Assembly (NCBI GenBank): GCA_023411395.1
Contig: JAEYOV010000068.1
Location: 1-64,000 of the forward strand
DNA: 64,000 nt
From: Bacillota bacterium
GTDB taxonomy: Bacteria; Bacillota; Clostridia; Christensenellales; Aristaeellaceae
Reading direction: 5' to 3'
Program-made: the position numbers and the translations under genes
In this document: positions 40,837-49,130 of the stretch, one piece after another
Layout of the letters: every line of letters begins with the position of its first letter
Position numbering within the stretch: the first letter of the stretch is position 1
Notes under the pieces: model-generated
The model's input: the letters and a program-made list of their open reading frames with translations, nothing else
What the model was told of the DNA's origin: nothing
The model's database searches: none

Positions 40837-40865
40837 TTGACCGAAGAGCGGCTTCATGATAAAGT
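40837..40865 (+). promoter_or_regulatory. Promoter of the radical-SAM/mutSL operon
   Basis: TTGACC (40837-40842), a 17-bp spacer and TAAAGT (40860-40865). The predicted start near 40872 supports the TTG at 40898 over an ATG at 40856. Confidence 0.6.
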
Positions 40866-40897
40866 TAAAGTTGGATTATCATTTAGGAGGAACCTTT

Positions 40898-42733
40898 TTG
40901 CAGCCTACGATCGAAGCGCTTTTGGATAAGGTTCAAAAGCCTGCCCGCTATACCGGCGGCGAGATGAATTCCCTTACAAAGACCTGGGCCGGCACCGATG
41001 TGACGTTTGCGTTTTGCTTTCCTGACACATATGAAGTCGCCATGTCCCACTTGGGCATGAAGATACTCTACGCCCTGATCAACAGCCAGCCCTATGCCAT
41101 CTGTGAACGCGTATGCATGCCGTGGGTGGACATGCTGGCTCTTTTGAAGGAAAATGATGTGCCCCTTTTCTCCCTGGAAACAAGAACGGCGCTGAACAAG
41201 TTTGATATTGTGGGCTTCACGCTCCAGTATGAAATGAGCTACACCAACATCCTGGAGATGCTGTCCCTGGGGCGCATACCTGTATTTTCCCGGGATAGGG
41301 GAACAGGGGACCCGCTGGTCATTGCCGGAGGGCCCTGTGCCTTCAATCCGGAGCCGCTGCATGCCTTTATTGATGCCTTCGTCCTGGGGGATGGGGAAGA
41401 GGCTACGCTGGAAGTGTTGGAGGCCGTCCGGGGCCTTAAAAAATGCGGGGCCAGCAGACTGGATTGCCTGAAGAGGCTGGCGCAGATACCCGGCGTATAT
41501 GTTCCCACGCTGTACGATGCTTCCTGGAAGGATGACGGCACGCTTTCCTCTTTTGCTCCCAATTGTAAAGAGGCGCCGGAAAGAATTCAAAAGCGCGTGG
41601 TTCTGGACCTGGATAAGGCTTTCTACCCGGAAAGCATTCCCGTGCCTTACACGGAAATCGTCCATGACAGGATCATGCTGGAAATCATGCGGGGCTGCAC
41701 CCGGGGCTGCCGCTTCTGTCAGGCGGGGATGCTCTACCGCCCTGTCAGGGAGCGCAGCTTGGATAAGCTTTTGTTCCTGGCCGAAGAACTGGAAAACAGT
41801 ACGGGCTATGAGGAAATATCCCTGTCCAGCCTTTCCAGCGGCGATTATTCCTGCCTGCCCGAACTGGCCAGGGATCTGATGCAAAGATTTCAGGACAGGA
41901 AGGTGGCCATCTCCCTCCCTTCCCTGCGCATCGACAGCGTGGTCAAGGAATCGCTTCAAGAAACGCAGAAGGTGCGCAAATCGAGCCTGACCTTTGCGCC
42001 GGAGGCCGGCACACAGCGGCTGCGGGATGTAATCAACAAAGGCGTGACCCGGGAAGATTTGCTTCGCGCCGTTTCAGATGCCTTTGAAGGCGGCTGGAGC
42101 ACCGTCAAGCTGTATTTTATGATCGGTCTGCCCACCGAAACAAACGAAGATTTGGATGGCATTGGCGAACTGAACCAAAACGTTGTCAGCGCCTATTTTG
42201 CGCTGCCCAGGGAAAAGCGGGCCAAGGGGCTGAATGTGACCTGCAGCGCTTCCAGCTTTGTGCCCAAGCCCTTCACGCCCTTCCAGTGGGCCGGGCAGGA
42301 TACTTTGGCACAGCTTAAGGAAAAGCAGGCATATCTTCGCAAGGTGCTTCATATCCGCGGCGTGACCTTCAACTGGCACGACCCGGAAGTGAGCTTCCTG
42401 GAAGCATGCTTTGCAAGGGGCGACAGAAAGCTTTCCCAAGTGCTGTATGAGGCTTGGCGTCTGGGATGCATCCTGGACGGCTGGACGGAGCATTTCCATT
42501 ATGATTTGTGGCTTAAAGCCTTTGAAATTAGCGGCATTGACCCTGGGTTTTATGCCAATCGGGAGCGTGCCAAAGACGAGCTTTTGCCCTGGGATTTCAT
42601 CGACGCAGGTGTCACAAAAGCCTTTCTCTGGCAGGAAAACGAAAAATCCCGGCAAGCACAAACCACTTCCGATTGCAGGCATGGCTGCCATGGCTGCGGC
42701 CTTCAGCGTTTGGAAGGGGTGTGCAAGCCATGA
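40898..42733 (+). CDS. B12-binding radical SAM protein (TIGR03960 type)
   Basis: This 611-residue protein has an N-terminal cobalamin-binding-like domain and a radical SAM core with RGCTRGCRFCQAGM (CxxxCxxC, about residue 279). Its C-terminus contains another Cys cluster (CRHGCHGCGLQRLEGVC). The family regularly occurs with a DUF2344 protein and an RNase G gene, as here, and its reaction is unknown. The TTG start follows AGGAGG. The stop overlaps the next ATG by ATGA, so the two are probably made in equal amounts. Confidence 0.85.
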   Translation: MQPTIEALLDKVQKPARYTGGEMNSLTKTWAGTDVTFAFCFPDTYEVAMSHLGMKILYALINSQPYAICERVCMPWVDMLALLKENDVPLFSLETRTALNKFDIVGFTLQYEMSYTNILEMLSLGRIPVFSRDRGTGDPLVIAGGPCAFNPEPLHAFIDAFVLGDGEEATLEVLEAVRGLKKCGASRLDCLKRLAQIPGVYVPTLYDASWKDDGTLSSFAPNCKEAPERIQKRVVLDLDKAFYPESIPVPYTEIVHDRIMLEIMRGCTRGCRFCQAGMLYRPVRERSLDKLLFLAEELENSTGYEEISLSSLSSGDYSCLPELARDLMQRFQDRKVAISLPSLRIDSVVKESLQETQKVRKSSLTFAPEAGTQRLRDVINKGVTREDLLRAVSDAFEGGWSTVKLYFMIGLPTETNEDLDGIGELNQNVVSAYFALPREKRAKGLNVTCSASSFVPKPFTPFQWAGQDTLAQLKEKQAYLRKVLHIRGVTFNWHDPEVSFLEACFARGDRKLSQVLYEAWRLGCILDGWTEHFHYDLWLKAFEISGIDPGFYANRERAKDELLPWDFIDAGVTKAFLWQENEKSRQAQTTSDCRHGCHGCGLQRLEGVCKP

Positions 42734-43410
42734 GGATGCTAGTGGTGTTTGAAAAAAAAGCGGCACTTCGCCATATCGGCCATCTGGATCTGATGCGCTC
42801 CATACAGCGGGTGCTGCGCCGCAGCGGTCTTCCGGTGGCTTACAGCCAGGGGTTCAACCCCCATATGGTGGTTAACTTTGCCGCTCCGCTTTCCGTGGGC
42901 GCCGCCGGCCGCAGAGAGATCATGGATGTGGCTCTCGCCGGGGAAGTACCGGAGGAAGCTTTCCTCACTAAGCTGAATAGCGCTTTGCCCTCCGCTTTAC
43001 ATGCCGTGATGGCCCGGTCTGTGGCCGATACGTATCCCGCGCCCATGTCGCGCCTGTACGCGGCATCCTATGAAATGAACATAGAAAGCCCGGCGGGGGG
43101 AGCATTGGCACAGGCCATTCCGGATTTTCTCAAAAGAAGCGAAATTCCCGCCATGCGCAAAACAAAAAGCGGTGAAAAGCCCTGTGACATAAGGCCCATG
43201 ATTTATGATCTGGCCGCACAGAAAGCAGGCGATGGCTTTGTTTTTTCCGCCACGCTGGCGCTGCGGGAGGAGGCCGCCTGCAAGCCGGATCTTTTGTTGA
43301 CCTCGCTTTCAGCGTTCTGCGGCATGGAATGCCCGGCATATTCCCTGGTGCGGACAGGTCTTTTCGGCCTTGGACCGGAGGGAAGAATGATGCCCCTGGA
43401 AAGCTTGTGA
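42730..43410 (+). CDS. DUF2344/TIGR03936 radical-SAM-linked protein
   Basis: This 226-residue partner of the preceding protein has the family opening VVFEKKAALRHIGHLDLMRSIQRVL and the SQGFNPHMVVNFAAPLSVG segment (both given here in short family form). In some bacteria the two are fused. It may bind RNA or tRNA, given the ribosome/RNA neighbours, but no function is proven. Confidence 0.87.
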   Translation: MRMLVVFEKKAALRHIGHLDLMRSIQRVLRRSGLPVAYSQGFNPHMVVNFAAPLSVGAAGRREIMDVALAGEVPEEAFLTKLNSALPSALHAVMARSVADTYPAPMSRLYAASYEMNIESPAGGALAQAIPDFLKRSEIPAMRKTKSGEKPCDIRPMIYDLAAQKAGDGFVFSATLALREEAACKPDLLLTSLSAFCGMECPAYSLVRTGLFGLGPEGRMMPLESL

Positions 43411-43421
43411 GAGGAACGCCT

Positions 43422-44636
43422 ATGCGCGAGATCATTCTCTTTGAGGAGCAAAGCCGCTGCCACACCGTCCTTTTGGAAGATGGCGAGGTCTGCGAATACT
43501 ATGCTTATGAACGTGAAAAAACCTATTCCCTGGCAAACGCTGTTTTCAAAGGCCGGGTGGAGCGTATTGTTCCCGGCATGGACGCGGCCTTTGTGAGCCT
43601 GGGCCTTGAAAAAAACGGCTTTCTGCCTCTGAAGGAAGCGCCGGGCTTTCAGGATCAAAAAAGCGCCCGGCCTTCCCTGCAAACAGGTCAGGAGATTCTG
43701 GTGCAGGTGAAAAAGGATCCGGCAGGGGAAAAAGGCGCCTATCTTACCCGGGATATCACCTTCTCCGGCACGTATGCTGTTCTTCTGCCGTTGGATGCTT
43801 TTGTAGGCGTTTCCCAGCGGGTACAGAATGCAGCGGAGCGGGATATGCTGCTAAGCCTTGGCCGGGAGCTTGTGCCTGACGGAACCGGGCTGGTGATGCG
43901 GTCCGCCGCGCTGTCCGCCGGCCGGGAGGAAATAGCGCTGGAGATTTCAGCTTTACAGGAGGCGTGGCGGGAAGTTCAAAAATTGTATCCTCAAAAAAAC
44001 GCCCCACAGCTTTTGTACGGGAACCCGGACCCTTTTACCGAGCTGTTAAGAGATTATCCGGCCCGTGAAATCGGCAGGATCGTCACCAACATAAAAGACT
44101 TATCAGCCCCTGGAGTTGAAGTTTCCTATGTTTCCGATGGAAATCTTCTGGCAACCTTCGGCGTTCTTTCACAGGTGGAGAAGGCCCTGCACCGCAAGGT
44201 CTGGCTCAAAAGCGGTGGGTATCTGATATTTGACGTATGTGAAGCAATGACCGTCATTGATGTGAATACGGGGAAATTTACGGGGAAAAAGCTGTTGGAG
44301 GATACGATCTTTACGCTTAACAAGGAGGCCTGCCGGGAAATCGTACGGCAGGTACGGCTTCGCAGCTTGGGCGGCATCCTTCTGATAGACTTTATTGATA
44401 TGCAGGAAGAAACGCACCGGCAGGCGGTCATCGAAACGCTGAAAACGGAGCTGTCCCGTGACCGGGTGAAAACCGTGGTGCACGGCTATACTTCTCTGGG
44501 ACTCATCGAGTGCACCCGGAAAAAAACAAAAACGCCGCTGCATCTTTTGATGACTTCTTCTTGTCCCCATTGCATGGGAAGCGGCAGGGTATGCGTGAAA
44601 GATGGGCAGGAAAGAGGGGATTCTTGGAATGGGTGA
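43422..44636 (+). CDS. rng: Ribonuclease G/E family protein
   Basis: This 404-residue single-strand-specific endoribonuclease has an S1 domain (residues 35-100, VFKGRVERIVPGMDAAFVSLG), the DNase I-like catalytic part with FDVCEAMTVIDVNTGKF and LIDFIDM supplying the Mg2+ Asp residues, and a C-terminal zinc link CPHCMGSGR. It matures rRNA and mRNA. The length matches RNase G, without the RNase E scaffold. Start 43422 follows GAGAGGA. Confidence 0.92.
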   Translation: MREIILFEEQSRCHTVLLEDGEVCEYYAYEREKTYSLANAVFKGRVERIVPGMDAAFVSLGLEKNGFLPLKEAPGFQDQKSARPSLQTGQEILVQVKKDPAGEKGAYLTRDITFSGTYAVLLPLDAFVGVSQRVQNAAERDMLLSLGRELVPDGTGLVMRSAALSAGREEIALEISALQEAWREVQKLYPQKNAPQLLYGNPDPFTELLRDYPAREIGRIVTNIKDLSAPGVEVSYVSDGNLLATFGVLSQVEKALHRKVWLKSGGYLIFDVCEAMTVIDVNTGKFTGKKLLEDTIFTLNKEACREIVRQVRLRSLGGILLIDFIDMQEETHRQAVIETLKTELSRDRVKTVVHGYTSLGLIECTRKKTKTPLHLLMTSSCPHCMGSGRVCVKDGQERGDSWNG

Positions 44637-46050
44637 AAGGAAGCCGGTGTTTGTAACACCGAAAGAGATAGAACAACAGACAAGATTTACGGACCTTATA
44701 AAGGAGCATCCCGCCAAACCCAAGTCCTATCACATCATCACCTTTGGCTGCCAGATGAATATGCATGACAGCGAAAAGCTGGCGGGCATGCTGCAAGGTA
44801 TGGGGATTCCCGAGGCGCCCACCAAGGAAGAGGCGGGGTTTGTACTATACAATACCTGCTGCGTGCGTGATAACGCAGAGCGCCGGGCGCTTGGGAATGT
44901 GATCTGGCTCAAGGAACTGAAAAAGAAGAATCCAGACCTTCTTATCGGTGTGTGCGGATGCATGATCCAGCAACAGGGGATGGCAGATAAGCTGCTTGGC
45001 CAATACAAGTTTATCGACATCGCCTTTGGCACGCACAACCTGCACCGCTTCCCGGAAATATTGTACAAGGAACTGGAAAGCTCCAGGCCCGTGATGGAGA
45101 TATGCTTTCAGGAGGATCTGATTGCGGAGGATATTCCCATCCGCCGTCCGACACCTTACCAGGCATATATCACCATCATGTATGGCTGCAACAACTTCTG
45201 TTCCTTTTGTATTGTGCCTTATGTGCGGGGCCGGGAGCGCTCCAGAAGCCCGGAAAGCATTCTTACGGAAGCGCAAAAGCTTTATGAGAGCGGCGTGAAG
45301 GAGATCATGCTTCTGGGGCAAAACGTGAACTCCTACGGCGGCGGCTTGGATGCAGCCATGAGCTTCCCCAAGCTGCTTCAGGAACTGGATCAGATCGGCA
45401 TTCCCCGTATCCGGTTCATGACATCCCATCCCAAAGATCTTTCCGACGAACTGATCCGTGTGATAGCTGATGGCCGTCACATCTGTCCGCACTTTCATTT
45501 GCCGGTGCAATCGGGCAACGATGAGATCCTGAAAGCCATGAACAGGCATTATACCAGGGAACAATACCTGCGCCGGGTGGGTGAGCTGCGCCGGGCTGTT
45601 AAAGACATCAGCATGACCACCGATTTGATCGTGGGCTTCCCAGGTGAAACGGAAGCGCAGTTTTTGGACACTATGTCCCTTGTGCGGGAAGTGCGCTATG
45701 ATGCTGCCTTTACCTTCATCTATTCTCCCCGGGAGGGAACGAAGGCGGCCGCTATGGAATGCCGCATTCCGGCTGAGGTGTCTGCGGATCGTATCAGGCG
45801 GCTGATTGCGGCCCAAGAGGAGATCACGGCGGAAATCCATCAGGGTCTGATCGGTCAGAAAGAGCAGGTGCTGGTGGAAAGCCTGTCCAAGCGGGATCAC
45901 AAGCAGGTATCCGGTAAAGGAACGCGGAATATTACCATCAGTTTTCCCGGGACCGGGGAAGACATAGGGAAAATCATTCCCGTTACCATTACTTCCTCCG
46001 GTGTAAGTACGCTCAGGGGGGAACGAGAAGATGAAGGAGAGGAACCATGA
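44629..46050 (+). CDS. miaB: tRNA-2-methylthio-N6-dimethylallyladenosine synthase
   Basis: MiaB adds the methylthio group to i6A37 in tRNAs; MiaA, encoded further down the operon, makes that substrate. The 473-residue protein has the UPF0004 cluster cysteines (GCQMN, CCVRD, CGCM), the radical SAM motif CNNFCSFC (about residue 187) and a C-terminal TRAM domain. The start overlaps the rng stop by 8 bp. Confidence 0.96.
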   Translation: MGERKPVFVTPKEIEQQTRFTDLIKEHPAKPKSYHIITFGCQMNMHDSEKLAGMLQGMGIPEAPTKEEAGFVLYNTCCVRDNAERRALGNVIWLKELKKKNPDLLIGVCGCMIQQQGMADKLLGQYKFIDIAFGTHNLHRFPEILYKELESSRPVMEICFQEDLIAEDIPIRRPTPYQAYITIMYGCNNFCSFCIVPYVRGRERSRSPESILTEAQKLYESGVKEIMLLGQNVNSYGGGLDAAMSFPKLLQELDQIGIPRIRFMTSHPKDLSDELIRVIADGRHICPHFHLPVQSGNDEILKAMNRHYTREQYLRRVGELRRAVKDISMTTDLIVGFPGETEAQFLDTMSLVREVRYDAAFTFIYSPREGTKAAAMECRIPAEVSADRIRRLIAAQEEITAEIHQGLIGQKEQVLVESLSKRDHKQVSGKGTRNITISFPGTGEDIGKIIPVTITSSGVSTLRGEREDEGEEP

Positions 46051-46448
46051 AGAAAGTATTGGAACAGGCTGAGCAATTGGCCGGGTCCATTTTGGACAGT
46101 GAGGAATTTATCCGTATGCGCCTGGCGGAACAGGCCGTGACCAAAGATGAGGAAGCCACCCGGCTGATTGCCGACTTTATCGAAAAGCGTCAGCGGGTGG
46201 AGAGATTGCTTTCAGAAAATGATCTTGACAAAGGTGAGCTTGCAACTGCGGGGGATGAGATGGAAGCGGCCCAGAAGATCATGAATGCTTATCCCATGAT
46301 TCAGGCCATGCAGGGCGCCCGGGCCGATTTTACGAGTATGATGAATAAGGTAAACGCCCTGATCCGGTTTGTGGTGACGGGTGAAGCGGATCAGCCGCAA
46401 AGTGGATGTTCCGGCTCCTGTGATGGCTGCAACGGCTGCCAGCATTGA
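46047..46448 (+). CDS. YlbF/YmcA family protein with Cys-rich tail
   Basis: This 133-residue helical protein of the Com_YlbF family has the core EFIRMRLAEQAVTKDEEATRLIADF and ends in CSGSCDGCNGC, a clear cluster-ligand-like tail. In B. subtilis the gene between miaB and mutS is ymcA (ricA), whose product with RicF and RicT holds Fe-S clusters. Position and cysteines favour a RicA-like role here, with RicT encoded at 2662-3813. It overlaps miaB by ATGA. Confidence 0.8.
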   Translation: MKKVLEQAEQLAGSILDSEEFIRMRLAEQAVTKDEEATRLIADFIEKRQRVERLLSENDLDKGELATAGDEMEAAQKIMNAYPMIQAMQGARADFTSMMNKVNALIRFVVTGEADQPQSGCSGSCDGCNGCQH

Positions 46449-46515
46449 TTGATACAGGGAAACAGACCATTATCATACCAAAGTCTTTTTTATGGAATAC
46501 TTAGGAGGCGGCAGG

Positions 46516-49119
46516 ATGGCAACGGTCACCCCCATGATGCAGCAATATCTGCAGATCAAGGAACAGTATAAAGACTGTATTCTGTTTTTCCGCCTGGGCG
46601 ATTTTTATGAAATGTTCTTTGAGGATGCCCATACGGCCTCCCGCGAATTGGAATTGACGCTGACGGGGAAGGATTGCGGGCTCCCGGAACGGGCACCCAT
46701 GTGCGGTATACCTTTTCATAGCGCTTCCGTTTATATCACGAGGCTGATCGAAAAAGGCTACAAGGTGGCCATTTGCGAACAGATGTCCGATCCGGCCCTG
46801 AGCAAGGGGCTGGTGGAGCGTGAAGTCGTACGTATCGTGACGCCGGGCACCATCGTAGATTCTGCGCTGCTTGATGAGCGGGAAAACCATTTCCTGCTCT
46901 GCGTCTGTTTGACTGGCATCACTGCCGGCCTTGCCTTTGTGGATGTATCCACAGGGGAGTTTTTCATACACCAGTTACAGCCTTATCTGGATACGCTTGC
47001 CGATGAGGTGCTTCGCATCCGGCCCAATGAAATTATCACCAACGACCTGAATACCTTGCGCAGGTTTATCGGCGTGGACACTTCCTGCACCGAATACAGT
47101 CATGGCGCTTTTCAGCCTGCACAGGCTCACGATGCGCTGCGCGGCCATTTTCACCTCCAGAACCTGTCGCCCCTGGGCATTGCGGAGGATTACAAAGCCG
47201 GCGCGCTGGCTGCCGGCGCCCTGATGCTGTACTTGAGCGAAACGCAGAAAAACGCGCTGGAGCATATCGCCGGCCTGCGCATCTATCCAAGCAGCCAGAT
47301 CATGCTTTTGGACCGCAGCGCCAGACGCAACCTGGAATTGACGGAAAGCCTGCGGGGCCGCGCCAAGAAGGGCACGCTATTGTGGCTGCTGGACCAGACC
47401 TCCACCGCCATGGGCGGCCGCCTGCTGCGAAGCTGGATTGAACAGCCCCTTGTGGATAAGGAAAAAATCAATCAGCGTTTGGATGCTGTTGCGGCCATCA
47501 TCAGCCAGCATGTGCTTTGCATGTCCCTTTCCGATGAGCTTCGGGGTGTGTACGACATTGAACGGCTGCTAAGCCGCGTCTCATATAAGAGCATGAACGC
47601 CAGGGATTGCCTTGCGCTGATGGGGTCGCTGAAAAAGGTACCGTCCATCAAGGAGTTGATGCGCTCCCTGGACAGCCCGCTTTTAAACAGCCTGGAGGCC
47701 ATGCTGGACCCCATGACAGAGCTTACGGAGCTCATCGAACGGGCCGTCCACCCCGATGCGCCGCTATCCATCACCGAGGGCGGCATCATCAGGGAAGGAT
47801 ATAGCCAGCGGTTGGACAGCCTTAGGGAGGCCGCCACCAGCGGAAAGCAGTGGATCTTGGACCTGGAATCAAAGGAGCGCCAGGAGACGGGGATCAAAAA
47901 CCTGCGCATACAGTACAACCGTGTATTCGGCTATTATATTGAAGTCACCAAATCGTATTATGAGTTGGTGCCGCTTCGGTACATGCGCAAGCAGACTTTG
48001 GCCAACTGTGAGCGGTACATCACGCCGGAACTGAGGGAAATCGAGCAGAAAATCGTGGGCGCCCAGGAGCAGTCCGTGCGGCTGGAGATGGAGCTGTTCG
48101 TCACCATCCGGGAGCACATCGCAACACTCATTGAGCCCATGCAGAAAACAGCGGTGGGCTTAAAAACGCTGGATGCGCTTGTTTCCCTTGCCAAAGTGGC
48201 GGGCAATAACCATTACGTCCGCCCGGAGATCACGGACGACGGAATGCTGACCATTGTGGATGGACGCCACCCCGTAGTGGAGCATACGCTTCGGGAAAGC
48301 GCATTCGTTCCCAACGATACCTTTATGGACGGCGACAGCCAGCGCATGCTGATCATTACCGGCCCCAATATGGCAGGAAAAAGCACTTACATGCGCCAGG
48401 TGGCACTGATTGTGCTCATGGCCCACATCGGCAGCTTTGTGCCTGCCAGGGAGGCCGTTATCCCTATCGTGGACAGGATATTCACACGGGTGGGCGCTTC
48501 CGACGACCTGGCCAGCGGCCAATCCACTTTCATGGTGGAAATGTCAGAGGTGGCCTACATCCTGCGCAACGCCACACCCAAATCCCTGGTGATCCTGGAT
48601 GAAATCGGCCGGGGGACAAGCACATTCGACGGCCTTTCTATCGCCTGGGCCGTGGTGGAATACTTGTGCGACAAGCAAAATTCCGGCGCGAAAACGCTGT
48701 TTGCCACCCATTACCACGAGCTTTCCGAACTGGAAGGGCGGCTGGAGGGTGTGCAAAATTACTGCATCTCCGTCAAGGAGCATGGGGAAGACGTCATTTT
48801 CCTTCGCAAGATCCTGCGCGGGGGCGCGGACAAGAGCTTTGGCGTGCATGTGGCCCGGCTGGCCGGCGTCCCGCAGCCGGTGTTGATGCGTGCCCATGAG
48901 ATACAGGCCCGGCTGGAGGTATCGGATATCAACCAAAATACCATTGGACAGAACATATTGGAAGACGGCAAGAAAACAGGCAGCCAGCAAGTAGGCTTGT
49001 TCAATTACGAACAGACGGAGCTGGTGGAAGAATTGAAGAATATTGATGTGATGGCTCTGACGCCCATGGATGCCATCAACCATCTTTTCCGCCTGAGGGA
49101 GAAGGCCCGGAAACTGTAA
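46516..49119 (+). CDS. mutS: DNA mismatch repair protein MutS
   Basis: The 867-residue mismatch sensor shows the mismatch-binding FYEMFFEDA motif (Phe-X-Glu, about residue 29) in the N-terminal domain, the core, lever and clamp regions, and the ATPase with GPNMAGKSTYMRQ (Walker A, about residue 620), DDLASGQSTFMVEM, ILDEIGRGTSTFDG and FATHYHELSELE. The start at 46516 follows TTAGGAGG. Confidence 0.98.
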   Translation: MATVTPMMQQYLQIKEQYKDCILFFRLGDFYEMFFEDAHTASRELELTLTGKDCGLPERAPMCGIPFHSASVYITRLIEKGYKVAICEQMSDPALSKGLVEREVVRIVTPGTIVDSALLDERENHFLLCVCLTGITAGLAFVDVSTGEFFIHQLQPYLDTLADEVLRIRPNEIITNDLNTLRRFIGVDTSCTEYSHGAFQPAQAHDALRGHFHLQNLSPLGIAEDYKAGALAAGALMLYLSETQKNALEHIAGLRIYPSSQIMLLDRSARRNLELTESLRGRAKKGTLLWLLDQTSTAMGGRLLRSWIEQPLVDKEKINQRLDAVAAIISQHVLCMSLSDELRGVYDIERLLSRVSYKSMNARDCLALMGSLKKVPSIKELMRSLDSPLLNSLEAMLDPMTELTELIERAVHPDAPLSITEGGIIREGYSQRLDSLREAATSGKQWILDLESKERQETGIKNLRIQYNRVFGYYIEVTKSYYELVPLRYMRKQTLANCERYITPELREIEQKIVGAQEQSVRLEMELFVTIREHIATLIEPMQKTAVGLKTLDALVSLAKVAGNNHYVRPEITDDGMLTIVDGRHPVVEHTLRESAFVPNDTFMDGDSQRMLIITGPNMAGKSTYMRQVALIVLMAHIGSFVPAREAVIPIVDRIFTRVGASDDLASGQSTFMVEMSEVAYILRNATPKSLVILDEIGRGTSTFDGLSIAWAVVEYLCDKQNSGAKTLFATHYHELSELEGRLEGVQNYCISVKEHGEDVIFLRKILRGGADKSFGVHVARLAGVPQPVLMRAHEIQARLEVSDINQNTIGQNILEDGKKTGSQQVGLFNYEQTELVEELKNIDVMALTPMDAINHLFRLREKARKL

Positions 49120-49130
49120 AGGAGGTAGCC

